64,000 nt of DNA from Aureispira sp964404215 (GCA_964404215.1 CAYOJF010000001.1:1-64000); one strand, 5' to 3'; positions 18,267 through 26,771 are shown, counted from the first letter of the stretch. Translations and numbers: made by a program. The notes: generated by a model from the letters alone, not told the origin.

Positions 18267-19277
18267 TTATTTTTCTTCTGGTTGAATAGGGACTAAATCA
18301 CCATCAGGTGTCATCCAAATATAATTTTTAGTAGGTTGATTCGGATCTTTGATGGCAATCTGTATTTTCATGGTATAGAGAAACTGAATGGCTGGCTCCA
18401 ATGGAGCAGGGTTGAGTACAATATCAAAATTATCATAATTGACTTTATCGTAAAACATAGTCTGAGGTTTGTACATGTCTACTGTTTTACCTTTGTCGGT
18501 AGTTCCGCCTAGCGAAACATTAGAAAAAGCACTATAGCTGGCATATCTATCCGTAGGGAAAATTACTTTTTTCTCTTCGGCTACTATTCTATAACCACTT
18601 TCTAGGTCTACCCCCATCTTTTCTACATAAAGTTCAATCTGTTTGACGAGGTGGTCAACTGCTTTTTCACGCATCTCTACCAATACTGCTTCTTGATTAT
18701 CTACAGCATAGTCTACTTTGACCAAATCATATATTTCATATTTAGCAGCTACGGCTAGGATTTTGGCCATCATACTAGCATCAGTATATTTGATATGAAC
18801 ATTTTGTTGCATTTCAAATCCTTTTGGGATTTCATTGTGAGTTTTCGTAAATAGTTTCTTTTCTGTTTCATATTCATAGAGTGGTACAAATGTGACCATA
18901 TCTAGGTAGATATTACTTTTGGGTACTCCTACTCCTTGTAGTTCTTCTGCAAATCCGTTGTAACGATCGGTCAATAGACGATTGGTTTCATCTACTGTTT
19001 TTCCCATCTGTGTCAGGTTGAAAATAGCAATATAACTATCGGCTTTTTGATTGCTAAGCACATTAACATCTAGTTCCACTACTTTACCTCTTATTTGGGC
19101 ATTGGGTTCTATTCCCTGTGGTTTGCGAGTAGTGGTGTTATAATCATAGTTACTATTTTGTTGCAAATAAGGGGAGCGGTTAGCATTACCTGATTTTCGG
19201 CTAACATTACCACTTTGTTGAGCGATAGTAGTTGCTGTAAACAATAAACAGCTGCAAAAAATAAGAATAGTTTTCAT
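18267..19277 (-). CDS. SIMPL-domain (DUF541) exported protein
   Basis: A 336-residue protein with a signal peptide (about 1-20, ending near TTIAQQ). After a linker rich in N, S and R comes a SIMPL-type domain: the oscillation pattern SYIAIFNLTQMGKTVDETN, then RYNGFAEELQGVGVPKSNIYLDMVTFVP. A helical segment and a second beta-rich part follow. SIMPL proteins are periplasmic or outer-membrane associated and their biochemical role is poorly known. The ATG at 19277 is preferred over 19313: the longer form would begin inside the -7 box of a well-formed promoter (19311-19343), and only the shorter form begins with a clean signal peptide. Confidence 0.85.
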   Translation of the reverse strand: MKTILIFCSCLLFTATTIAQQSGNVSRKSGNANRSPYLQQNSNYDYNTTTRKPQGIEPNAQIRGKVVELDVNVLSNQKADSYIAIFNLTQMGKTVDETNRLLTDRYNGFAEELQGVGVPKSNIYLDMVTFVPLYEYETEKKLFTKTHNEIPKGFEMQQNVHIKYTDASMMAKILAVAAKYEIYDLVKVDYAVDNQEAVLVEMREKAVDHLVKQIELYVEKMGVDLESGYRIVAEEKKVIFPTDRYASYSAFSNVSLGGTTDKGKTVDMYKPQTMFYDKVNYDNFDIVLNPAPLEPAIQFLYTMKIQIAIKDPNQPTKNYIWMTPDGDLVPIQPEEK

Positions 19278-19310
19278 GGTTTTGTAGTTTGGTTTTCTGA
19301 AATATTGCTT

Positions 19311-19343
19311 CAAAAATACAACAGCCCTATCTGTATTGCCAAA
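19311..19343 (-). promoter_or_regulatory. Promoter of the SIMPL-domain gene
   Basis: On the minus strand TTTG, 21 bases, then TATTTTTG: a full match to the Bacteroidota pattern. It places the transcript start near 19304, so translation must begin at 19277. Confidence 0.65.
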
Positions 19344-19361
19344 TAAGTATTATGATTTAAT

Positions 19362-19398
19362 AAAAAATTGGGATTAAATCCATTGAATTTAATCCCAA
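19362..19398 (-). terminator. Intrinsic terminator of the SMI1/KNR4 gene
   Basis: A perfect 12-bp stem (19368-19379 with 19387-19398) and a 7-base loop, followed on the minus strand by a T6 run. Confidence 0.8.
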
Positions 19399-19428
19399 TC
19401 AAATTGACTAAAGAATACTCATTAGAAA

Positions 19429-20208
19429 TTATTGAATACCTCGTACAATTATTTTTTTGAGATAAGTAGGGATGTTTTCTTTGATTCTAGTAAGGTCTCC
19501 ATAGCCATAATTAGCCTGATATAGGGCTACTTTTTTATCTTTTATGCCAATTACAATCTGATAAAAACTACTAAAGACATCGAAGTAATACAATTGAATA
19601 CCATCGACTTCGCCTGCTTTGTTACCGTCAGAGAATAGTCGAGTAGCATTAGGTATGATAGTGCTACAACTGCCCTCTTTGGCTATCTCGTGTGTAATAT
19701 CTCCATAGTAGGCATAATCGTTAGCTATAGCAGATGTTAATGGTCCACCTACATCTTCAAAATCGTCCATGTTGTGAAGACCAACTAGATATTTGAGTTC
19801 TTCTAATCCACCTCTGTTAGTTCCTGTTCGCCATTCTGAAATAGATAAGTCTGCAAAATCTAATGTTAGGTTATAATCGTTCAGGATCCAATCATTCTCT
19901 TGAAGTAAATGACGTGTTGTGTTAGGACTTAAGTCTTGCGTATGTAATTCGAATCCATCAAATATTTCGTAAAAACTGGCGAGTTCGTTGGGTAACGGAA
20001 ATCCAAATTTTTGCTCAAATATATTTTGGAGCTCTTGTACCTTCTCTTCAGATCCAATGGGGAAATGAGCATTTTTTATGATAAACTTTTCTCCTTGTTG
20101 TAGGAAATTTTGGATTCTAGTATAGATTGATTTACCTAAGAACTTTGATGAGCTATCTGTAGTAGCAGTTCTGTTTTTTACATCGTTCAATAATTCTTGT
20201 AAATTCAT
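19429..20208 (-). CDS. SMI1/KNR4 (SUKH) family protein
   Basis: A 259-residue cytoplasmic protein. The SUKH pattern is visible at about 55-90: an acidic helix, then FGFPLPNELASFYEIFDGFEL, where LP.EL..FY...dG is the family hallmark. Many bacterial SUKH proteins are immunity proteins for contact-dependent or polymorphic toxins, while others are general adaptors. No toxin gene adjoins it, and it has its own terminator, so it looks like an orphan. A specific role is not shown by the sequence. Confidence 0.85.
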   Translation of the reverse strand: MNLQELLNDVKNRTATTDSSSKFLGKSIYTRIQNFLQQGEKFIIKNAHFPIGSEEKVQELQNIFEQKFGFPLPNELASFYEIFDGFELHTQDLSPNTTRHLLQENDWILNDYNLTLDFADLSISEWRTGTNRGGLEELKYLVGLHNMDDFEDVGGPLTSAIANDYAYYGDITHEIAKEGSCSTIIPNATRLFSDGNKAGEVDGIQLYYFDVFSSFYQIVIGIKDKKVALYQANYGYGDLTRIKENIPTYLKKIIVRGIQ

Positions 20209-20236
20209 AAATAGAGTTAGATTAATTTAAACTAAA

Positions 20237-20275
20237 AATAGGGTGACCTCTAAATTTTGAAGAAGTCACCCTATT
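20237..20275 (-). terminator. Terminator of the 20332-20817 lipoprotein gene
   Basis: An 11-bp perfect stem (20237-20247 with 20265-20275) with a 17-base loop, followed on the minus strand by a short T run. Confidence 0.65.
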
Positions 20276-20331
20276 GATTATTTAGGATATAGAGATTACT
20301 GCATTACACAATAATTAAATAGTATAAATGA

Positions 20332-20817
20332 TTACTCTTTAATTTGTAATACTTTACCATCTGCAAATTTAAGGTTGATTTCTCCTCCAAAAGGACTCTT
20401 CATACTTCCTTCTTTTACTAGAGTTGCTTCGAAGATAACAGTAATTTCTTCTTTTTCACCCTTGGTCTCTACTTCTACTTTTTTGAGGGTTTCTTGTACT
20501 TTATCTTTGTCTTCTTGAGAAACCATCACTACATTCTTAAATTTGGCACCATCAACCTCGAACTCACAAGTGAAAAGAGCAGGACTTTTGCCATATCCAC
20601 CAGAAGTACAGATTTGTGCTTCTAATGTTACTTTTTCTTCTTTGTGATTGTCAAAGTAAGAAAATAGTTGTACTCCAGGAGTTCCATTCATAAAATCAGC
20701 AACTGGCTTGACATATTCAGTCATTTTAGTTGCTTCGATAGCGGGTTCTCCACAAGAGTTTAATAGGAAAGTAGCACTACAACATAATAGCATTAGTAGG
20801 AAATTAATTTGTTTCAT
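20332..20817 (-). CDS. Lipoprotein of unknown function
   Basis: A 161-residue protein with a lipoprotein signal peptide ending in LLNSC (lipidated Cys at about 22). The mature part is rich in K and E and alternates predicted beta strands, including the block EAQICTSGGYGKSPALFTCEFEVDGAKF. An OB-fold-like beta barrel is possible but not proven. It stands alone with a terminator behind it and a TACTTTTG box at 20871-20878 (minus) upstream. Confidence 0.8.
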   Translation of the reverse strand: MKQINFLLMLLCCSATFLLNSCGEPAIEATKMTEYVKPVADFMNGTPGVQLFSYFDNHKEEKVTLEAQICTSGGYGKSPALFTCEFEVDGAKFKNVVMVSQEDKDKVQETLKKVEVETKGEKEEITVIFEATLVKEGSMKSPFGGEINLKFADGKVLQIKE

Positions 20818-21012
20818 TGGATTTTGGTTTTAATAATTTAAAATAAAATGGTTGTTTTCTAATTCGGGTACAAAAGTAGGATAATAAGCTGGAGGGGTAC
20901 ATTTGGATGTATAAGTGCAGGCGAAGAATGAACAAATGTCTAAATGAGGGCTTTAAGTGACTCTTTATATACTAGAAGTTGTAAGACAAGACTTTAATCT
21001 GCAAGCACTAAT

Positions 21013-21044
21013 TTTGACTATTATCGAATAAAAAACTATTTTTA
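21013..21044 (+). promoter_or_regulatory. Candidate pheS promoter
   Basis: TTTG, 20 bases, then TATTTTTA, one base off the TAnnTTTG consensus. It lies about 50 bases upstream of the pheS ATG. Confidence 0.5.
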
Positions 21045-21094
21045 CAATCTTACATCAAAAAATAACCGAAATAGAACATTTCACAGATACTGAT

Positions 21095-22126
21095 ATGCTA
21101 CAATTTGAGAAAGTAAAAGAAATGGAAGCAGCTATTGTTGCTGCTACGATTGAAAATCAAGAACAATTAGAATCGTTCAGGATACAATACTTAGGAACAA
21201 AGAATACAATCAAGCCACTTTTTGGGGAGATTAGAAATGTTCCGAATGAAAGAAAGAAAGAATACGGACAATTGGTAAATGCAGTGAAACAAGCTGCTGA
21301 GAGTAAGTTTCAGGAAGCAAATAGTAAACTGACGGCTGCTGCTGCCAATCAAGTAGATATTCCTGATTTGACTGCTCCAAGTGAGCCTTTAGAGTTAGGG
21401 GCGAGGCATCCAGTATCTTTGGTGCTTAACCAAATGATAGAGATATTTGACCGTTTGGGATTTACGGTAGCGGAAGATATGGAGGTAGAAGACGACTGGC
21501 ACAATTTTACAGCTCTCAATACGCCACCAGATCACCCTGCTCGTGATATGCAAGATACTTATTACATCTTGAATGATCCTACCCGTCTTTTGCGTACACA
21601 CACTTCGTCTGTGCAGTCACATGTAATGATGAATCAAGAACCACCCATTCGCATTATTGCTCCTGGTCGTGTTTATCGTAATGAGACGATTTCATCTAGA
21701 GCACACTGTCAGTTTCATCAGGTAGAAGGATTATATATTGCAGAGAAAGTTAGTTTTGCAGACTTGCGTCAAACCATTTATTACTTCGCTAAAGAGATGT
21801 TTGGAGCAACTAAAATAAGAATGCGTCCTTCTTTCTTTCCGTTTACAGAACCAAGTGCAGAAGTAGATGTATGGTGGGGAATGGAAACAGAAGCAGACAA
21901 AAGAATTACAAAGGGAACAGGGTGGTTAGAAATATTGGGCTGTGGAATGGTAGATCCTGCTGTATTACAGAACTGTGGTATTGATACCGAGAAATATTCA
22001 GGGTTTGCTTTTGGTATGGGAGTAGAACGAATTGCGATGCTTAAGTACCAAATTGATGACATTCGATTGTTATTTGAGAATGATGTTCGTTTCCTCAAAC
22101 AATTCAAAAAAACAGCTATTTTCTAA
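21095..22126 (+). CDS. pheS: Phenylalanine-tRNA ligase alpha subunit
   Basis: A 343-residue catalytic subunit of the alpha2-beta2 phenylalanyl-tRNA synthetase. An N-terminal coiled coil (about 1-90) binds tRNA. It is followed by the class II core: motif 1 near HPVSLVLNQMIEIFDRLGF, motif 2 near RIIAPGRVYRNETISSRAHCQFHQVEG, and motif 3 GFAFGMGVERIAMLKY at the C-terminus. Length and order are typical. The beta subunit gene is not in the window, so pheS and pheT are unlinked here or lie far apart. The next gene starts one base after its stop. Confidence 0.96.
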   Translation: MLQFEKVKEMEAAIVAATIENQEQLESFRIQYLGTKNTIKPLFGEIRNVPNERKKEYGQLVNAVKQAAESKFQEANSKLTAAAANQVDIPDLTAPSEPLELGARHPVSLVLNQMIEIFDRLGFTVAEDMEVEDDWHNFTALNTPPDHPARDMQDTYYILNDPTRLLRTHTSSVQSHVMMNQEPPIRIIAPGRVYRNETISSRAHCQFHQVEGLYIAEKVSFADLRQTIYYFAKEMFGATKIRMRPSFFPFTEPSAEVDVWWGMETEADKRITKGTGWLEILGCGMVDPAVLQNCGIDTEKYSGFAFGMGVERIAMLKYQIDDIRLLFENDVRFLKQFKKTAIF

Positions 22127-22127
22127 C

Positions 22128-22520
22128 ATGATGAAACTATTTGGTAGTTTATTGGGATTAATACTATTGATGGCAGCCTGTGCTACAGAAGTGAGTATTG
22201 ATCAGAGTAGTGCAGAAACAGTCGCAAAGGGGTTTATGGAGGCACTGCAAGAACAGGAGTTTGAAACGGCACAAAAATATTGCACCTCGTCCGCACGTAA
22301 AGCTTTGATTGATTTTGAGACCAATCTAAAAATGAGCAATGCCGAAGAAAAGGCAACACAACTGGCTGCTTTCGAGATGAAAATTCGTACAGTAGAGTGT
22401 GTGGATAAGGATGGTTCTACTGTTTGTACTATCTGTTGTAATGCTACAGAGGAGGCAGCAGAGTTAGGATTGGTAAAGCAGGATGACAAATGGTATGTCA
22501 GCACAGAAATTGGAATTTAG
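22128..22520 (+). CDS. DUF4878-like lipoprotein
   Basis: A 130-residue lipoprotein (lipobox LLMAAC, Cys near residue 17). The mature NTF2-like domain shows the DUF4878 pattern of a helix AETVAKGFMEALQEQEFETAQKYC followed by strands with WYVSTEIG at the end. The ATG at 22128 is chosen because the signal peptide starts there. An upstream in-frame ATG at 22032 lies inside pheS and would destroy the signal. It begins one base after the pheS stop, so translation is probably coupled. Function unknown. Confidence 0.82.
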   Translation: MMKLFGSLLGLILLMAACATEVSIDQSSAETVAKGFMEALQEQEFETAQKYCTSSARKALIDFETNLKMSNAEEKATQLAAFEMKIRTVECVDKDGSTVCTICCNATEEAAELGLVKQDDKWYVSTEIGI

Positions 22521-22563
22521 AATAGGGAAGTATAATTCATATTTCCTAAAAAAACAATAAAAA

Positions 22564-22974
22564 ATGAAAACACTAAGCCTAGTTTGTACCCTATTATTTA
22601 GTTTGATGCTTGTTAGTTGTGGTAATGGAGGGGGAGACTCTTCCGAAGTAACTATGAAAAAATTCATAGACGAAATGAAGGTGATGGATTTTAAAGCAGC
22701 GAAGGAGTATACCAGCAATTCGACAGATAAAACCATGGATTTTTTGAGTAAGAGAATGGAAATGCTCAAAGAGATGGACAAAGAGGAAGAAATCTTAGCT
22801 GTTTTCGATAATCTTGATTTTAGCAAAGCGACTGCTACCTGTCAAGAGGAAACAGATAAAGCTACTTGTCAGCTTTGCGAGGAAGCAAAATCAAAATGCA
22901 AAGATATTACCTTAATCAAAGAGCAAGGTAAATGGGTAGTACACTTACCTAAAGAATCAGAAGCAAGCAAATAA
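22564..22974 (+). CDS. DUF4878-like lipoprotein (paralogue)
   Basis: A 136-residue lipoprotein with lipobox LMLVSC (Cys at about 19). The mature domain repeats the layout of the previous gene: an N-terminal helix with MKKFIDEMKVMDFKAAKEY, a Cys-containing middle part (CQEETDKATCQLC), and a final strand KWVVHLPKE. The two are likely tandem paralogues. A strong hairpin lies shortly downstream but inside the next coding region. Function unknown. Confidence 0.82.
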   Translation: MKTLSLVCTLLFSLMLVSCGNGGGDSSEVTMKKFIDEMKVMDFKAAKEYTSNSTDKTMDFLSKRMEMLKEMDKEEEILAVFDNLDFSKATATCQEETDKATCQLCEEAKSKCKDITLIKEQGKWVVHLPKESEASK

Positions 22975-22981
22975 GCAACGG

Positions 22982-23686
22982 ATGATTTTGTCTTATAATA
23001 ATATCCAAAGAGGATTACTGTCAACAGTAATCCTCTTTTTGGTAAATACTAGTTGCCAATACAAGAGGACTTCTTCTAGTGAAACTATTCCTTCAAATAG
23101 TATCAATAAGCAAATTACCTTTGATACCTTGACTCAGATAGAAATAGAACAATTACAGACCGGAGATGTACTGTTGAGAAAAGGGTTTGGGTGGATTAGT
23201 GATGGAATTGCCAATTATCTGGAGGAGGAATACCCTATCACACATTGTGGTATTGTAATCAAGGATACGGTCACATTAGATATTAGGATTTTGCACACTG
23301 TATCGAATGATAGTATAGACGGTATGCATATAGAAACACTAGCACATTACTGTCAACAGAGTCAGCAGAATAGTTTGATTGCCGTTCGGCTGCAAGCTAC
23401 ACCAACAGAACAGGCAGCTATTATAGCTGAAGCCATTCGGTTATATAAGGAAAAGGTTCCGTTTGATATGGGGTTTGATGACCAAGATAGTACCCAGTTG
23501 TATTGTATTGAAATGCTTCGAGATGTATATCTTAAGGTTTTGAAAAAGGATATTTTGAATAAACGAAAAACAACTGCTGGGATTGATGTATTAGCAATGT
23601 CTAATTTGCTGGATACAATGTATTTCCAAATATTATTCAATCATTTTGATGATGAAGTCAGAGGTAGAGATAAGGCTGGCGATTAA
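22982..23686 (+). CDS. YiiX/YebB-like permuted papain-fold hydrolase, lipoprotein
   Basis: A 234-residue exported enzyme of the circularly permuted NlpC/P60-like (YiiX/YebB) superfamily. The order is permuted as expected: TGDVLLR (about 60-66), then the catalytic His in ITHCGIV (H88), then the catalytic Cys in LYCIEM (C175). The N-terminus is a lipoprotein-type signal with Cys at about 25. Members act as amidases or peptidases on wall peptides or lipids; the substrate here is unknown. The ATG at 22982 is the only usable start, although a perfect 14-bp terminator-like hairpin (23007-23038) is written into its signal-peptide codons. Confidence 0.85.
   Translation: MILSYNNIQRGLLSTVILFLVNTSCQYKRTSSSETIPSNSINKQITFDTLTQIEIEQLQTGDVLLRKGFGWISDGIANYLEEEYPITHCGIVIKDTVTLDIRILHTVSNDSIDGMHIETLAHYCQQSQQNSLIAVRLQATPTEQAAIIAEAIRLYKEKVPFDMGFDDQDSTQLYCIEMLRDVYLKVLKKDILNKRKTTAGIDVLAMSNLLDTMYFQILFNHFDDEVRGRDKAGD
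23007..23040 (+). terminator. Terminator-like hairpin inside the YiiX-like signal-peptide codons
   Basis: A perfect 14-bp stem (23007-23020 with 23025-23038), a TCAA loop and a T5 run. It begins 33 bases after the stop of the preceding lipoprotein gene and 25 bases into the next coding sequence. It can attenuate entry into the downstream genes; activity is inferred. Confidence 0.65.
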
Positions 23687-23699
23687 AAAAAATAGTACT

Positions 23700-24599
23700 A
23701 TGAAAATAAATAAACTACAGTACGCCTACATACTGATGCACCCCATACTTTTTGGGAGTATGATTTATCTAGGTTTTTCCTTTGCTATGATGGAAGAGCA
23801 GTTGTGGGAAGGTTTTTGGGCAGTCGGCTGGGAGAATTACAGAGGTCCAGATGTAGATTATCCTAGCAATACTTTTCATACGATATTCATTGTTTTGTTT
23901 GGTATTTCATTGATGCTAGAGAAGCTGCAATTCAAGACAGGTGAAATTACACGAACATTAAAATTTTGGACCTATAGCAAATACCTGTCACTTGCTTTTA
24001 GTATAGCAGCACGATTAGTAGATGGGGATTGGAATGTAAGAGAGACAACAGCCATTTGGATGGGAATCTGTGCGATACAATTTCTATTTCCTTTGGTGTG
24101 GTACAAGCAGCTTCGTGACAGAACAGAAGCGGTGAATAGTACGAAGCCAGTCTGGTTAGCACACACGCTAGCCTATATAGGAATATTAGGGGCAGGTTTT
24201 TATTTTTGGTATTGGGATGCAGAAATAGTGGCAGCAAGGCGAGCATTAGGAGATGCCTATAATGGTGTAGATAAAGACTTACCCGAAAACACTTATTTTA
24301 TGGTTATGATTATAGCTTCTGTGGGATCTGTTTTGACTTATCTGCTTCATAAACCAATCAATAGTAGCGTTCAAAAAACCTTTGTTGCTTTAGTGGTGAT
24401 CTTGTTTGGAAGTAGTTTTTTTATGTATGCTAATGATGGCAATCCTGATATGGGAGAAACAGCATGGGCTTGGATTTCCCTATGTAGTTTGATGATTGTA
24501 GGCTCTATCATACTGTATCGGATAGCTCCTCAAGTAAGTGACTATACTGATTTGTTAGATGATGGATTAGAATTGATGATCGATGAAGAAAAATTATAG
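23700..24599 (+). CDS. Polytopic membrane protein with C-terminal LLDD tail
   Basis: A 299-residue integral membrane protein with seven to eight hydrophobic segments and no recognised motif. The cytoplasmic tail ends in TDLLDDGLELM, sharing an (I/L)LDD(E/G) signature with the next membrane proteins. The ATG at 23700 is preferred; the frame extends 18 codons upstream into the YiiX-like gene, but the hydrophobic N-terminus starts at KINKLQYAYILM. It begins 13 bases after the YiiX-like stop and overlaps the next gene by 17 bases, so it belongs to the same transcript. Function unknown. Confidence 0.8.
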   Translation: MKINKLQYAYILMHPILFGSMIYLGFSFAMMEEQLWEGFWAVGWENYRGPDVDYPSNTFHTIFIVLFGISLMLEKLQFKTGEITRTLKFWTYSKYLSLAFSIAARLVDGDWNVRETTAIWMGICAIQFLFPLVWYKQLRDRTEAVNSTKPVWLAHTLAYIGILGAGFYFWYWDAEIVAARRALGDAYNGVDKDLPENTYFMVMIIASVGSVLTYLLHKPINSSVQKTFVALVVILFGSSFFMYANDGNPDMGETAWAWISLCSLMIVGSIILYRIAPQVSDYTDLLDDGLELMIDEEKL

Positions 24600-25038
24600 C
24601 GGAAAAGCCTATCACTTATTAAAGAGGGCTTACTTAGTGCAGATGTTATTATATGTAGCCTTAGTCATGTTGCAGGGGTACTTTTTCGAGCAATATGATG
24701 AGTGGTCAATAAAGAGAGAAGAAGATGGTTCCTTATACCGACTGGAAGTTTATTATTACGCTCTTGTCTTCATTGTCTTATTGTGCTCTGTTCTATTAAT
24801 GTGGTATCAAGGAGTACGATTAGAGATACCTTTTAGTCCTTTGCTCTTTTGGTCGACGGTCGGGTTTATCTTTTATGTTGGACATGCCTTTTGGGAACAA
24901 CTTCCTTATTGGTTTTCTTTTAATTCTATGATTATTTTTTTGCTAGTCCAGATGTTACTCTCTTATTTAGAGTATAGAAAGATGAAGTGGTTTAGGGCAA
25001 GTAGCGATATATTGGATGACGAACTAAAAGGGGATTAA
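24583..25038 (+). CDS. Small membrane protein, type A of the tandem array
   Basis: A 151-residue protein with four hydrophobic segments (about 15-35, 57-77, 85-100, 110-128) and a tail SSDILDDELKGD. It is the intact member of the type A family. A broken paralogue lies at 26244-26720, and an exact copy of its last 45 codons lies at 26091-26225. The start overlaps the previous gene by 17 bases, and the stop is immediately followed by the ATG of the next gene. Family and function not recognised. Confidence 0.8.
   Translation: MKKNYSGKAYHLLKRAYLVQMLLYVALVMLQGYFFEQYDEWSIKREEDGSLYRLEVYYYALVFIVLLCSVLLMWYQGVRLEIPFSPLLFWSTVGFIFYVGHAFWEQLPYWFSFNSMIIFLLVQMLLSYLEYRKMKWFRASSDILDDELKGD
24892..25026 (+). 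repeat. 135-bp exact direct repeat, source copy
   Basis: Identical base for base to 26091-26225 (offset 1199). It starts at the W104 codon of the type A membrane-protein gene and ends inside its last codons; the sequences differ immediately on both sides. Confidence 0.95.
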
Positions 25039-25911
25039 ATGAGAACTAGAAAAAAATATTTATATGTGGCAATCATCTATGGAATTCTATTCCTGATTTT
25101 TATGAGTAGCCTAGTTTTGTATTATACAAGTGATTTGTGGACTAGAGGAGATGAAGGTGTTTATCTGAAAGTAGCAGATATGGTGTATGCTTTTATGCAA
25201 TTTGGTGTCTTTATGTTAGTGATGGACACAATAGCCAAATTGATAGAGATGGAGAGGAGATTCGGGGCAGATGATTTTGAAATAAAAGAGGTGTTTGAAA
25301 ACCCATTCGGAGTCATAGGAACAGGTCTCTTTCTAGTATATTACTATCTGTTGGGGAATACTACGTTGGACAGTTTATATGAGAAAAGGCATTTTTGGAG
25401 TTCATTATTTGTAGTGCAAATTTATTCTAACTTATTTTTTTATCATAAGAATGCCATCGAAAAAATAATACGTGCAAATGGTAATAAATATTGGCTTTGG
25501 AGTGCAATTTTTAGTGGACTGATAGCACTGTTCGCTTATAATATGGATTGGGTTTCTCAGCAGTTTGGTAATGCTGAATTGATTATTTTTTTACATTACC
25601 TAAGTGTAGTTGTGTTTAGTGTTATATTAGTCATTCATTCTATTTGGTTGCAATTGCTACAAGCAGAGGTGTTGATCTATAATCTGTCTAAGTCTATAGG
25701 TTATATTTATTTAGTGGTCATCTTTTCCATAGTATATTTCGCATGGATTGGTTCGTCAGAAGAAATTATTTTCAATAGAAGTAATATCACTTCTTTACTT
25801 ATTTTTAGCATTATTAATTTAATATTTTATTTAAAGTTGCCACCTAGGCCTTCGGTAAGGCTAGGCAAATCTGATCCAAGTTTACTTGATGATGAAATTG
25901 ATTTAATATAA
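25039..25911 (+). CDS. Membrane protein, type B of the tandem array
   Basis: A 290-residue protein with about eight hydrophobic segments. The N-terminus (MRTRKKYLYVAIIYGILFLIF) resembles that of 26772-27731 and of the fragment at 25918. The middle FGVIGTGLFLVYYYLLG matches FNLGMGTGLFLSYYYIFG in the second type B protein. The tail ends SDPSLLDDEIDLI. The start codon follows the preceding stop without a gap, indicating translational coupling. No known family. Confidence 0.8.
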   Translation: MRTRKKYLYVAIIYGILFLIFMSSLVLYYTSDLWTRGDEGVYLKVADMVYAFMQFGVFMLVMDTIAKLIEMERRFGADDFEIKEVFENPFGVIGTGLFLVYYYLLGNTTLDSLYEKRHFWSSLFVVQIYSNLFFYHKNAIEKIIRANGNKYWLWSAIFSGLIALFAYNMDWVSQQFGNAELIIFLHYLSVVVFSVILVIHSIWLQLLQAEVLIYNLSKSIGYIYLVVIFSIVYFAWIGSSEEIIFNRSNITSLLIFSIINLIFYLKLPPRPSVRLGKSDPSLLDDEIDLI

Positions 25912-25917
25912 ATTCCA

Positions 25918-26090
25918 ATGCATAAGAAAGATTTACACACAGCACTTATTTATAGTTTGCTGTTGGTGCTCTTTGCAGGTAGTTTGTTTTACTATTACCA
26001 GTGAGAAGATGTACTTATTCGAACTGAATCGCATAAGGAAATAGAGGGGATATTGGATATGATTAATAGTTATGTATATTATCCATTGCA
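25918..26090 (+). pseudogene. Type B membrane-protein fragment (5' end only)
   Basis: The frame opens with ATG at 25918 and encodes a type B N-terminus (MHKKDLHTALIYSLL), then hits TGA at 26002-26004. In-frame similarity continues beyond the stop to VYYPLH, equivalent to FYYPMQ in the 26772 gene. It is cut at 26090, where the exact copy of the type A 3' end begins. It carries both a nonsense codon and a 3' truncation. Confidence 0.8.
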
Positions 26091-26231
26091 TGGGAACAAC
26101 TTCCTTATTGGTTTTCTTTTAATTCTATGATTATTTTTTTGCTAGTCCAGATGTTACTCTCTTATTTAGAGTATAGAAAGATGAAGTGGTTTAGGGCAAG
26201 TAGCGATATATTGGATGACGAACTAGTGTAA
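26091..26231 (+). pseudogene. Type A 3'-end fragment (second copy of the 135-bp repeat)
   Basis: Bases 26091-26225 duplicate 24892-25026 exactly. The type A frame runs 46 codons and ends with GTG TAA at 26226-26231. There is no start codon or 5' part, and the fragment is joined to a type B remnant in another reading frame. It cannot be expressed as a full protein. Confidence 0.85.
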
Positions 26232-26243
26232 CAAAATAAAAAA

Positions 26244-26720
26244 ATGCAAAATCAACATAAAGATACTATCTACTGGCTCAATAAAGGATACCTACTTCAG
26301 GTGTTATTATATATGATACTGATTGGGTTAGGTTTTTATTTCTATAACTTAGACATAGATAATTTCATTGCATTTCAGCAAAGTCAAAGCCTTGATAATA
26401 GTATACTATATAGAGCTGAGATGTATTATTATGCTTGTCTTGCTTTTGTGTTGGCTTACTCTGTAGGGTTAGTTGGGGGGCAAATAGTCAGAGTCAAGAC
26501 AAGCCCTAATTTTATTTTGATTGTAGTACTAGTAGGTCTGATATTATACCTCTATCAATTAACTTCAGATATAGAAATAAGTACTATCAAAGACTCTCAA
26601 GTTATAATCGCAGGCTGTAGCTTGGTGTAAATTTTTGCCTCTTATTGGGAATATCGTTCCATTGAATTTTTGCCCATAGATGACAATGATTTATTAGATG
26701 ACGAAATGGATTTAAGGTAG
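26244..26720 (+). pseudogene. Type A membrane protein interrupted by one nonsense codon
   Basis: A 158-codon frame similar to the type A protein at 24583 along its length, including the block ILYRAEMYYYACL against SLYRLEVYYYALV. TAA at 26628-26630 (codon 129) stops it. The same frame then continues without further stops through YWEYRSIEF to the typical tail NDLLDDEMDLR and a natural TAG at 26718-26720. A single recent point mutation explains it. A truncated 128-residue product could still be made. Confidence 0.8.
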
Positions 26721-26771
26721 AAGATTCAAATGGAATAATATTGATATAATAATCTCTGATATTAGCTTAAT

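Noticed and set aside
22032..22127. Upstream extension of the first DUF4878-like lipoprotein into pheS
   Set aside because: It overlaps the conserved pheS C-terminus and would hide the lipoprotein signal peptide.
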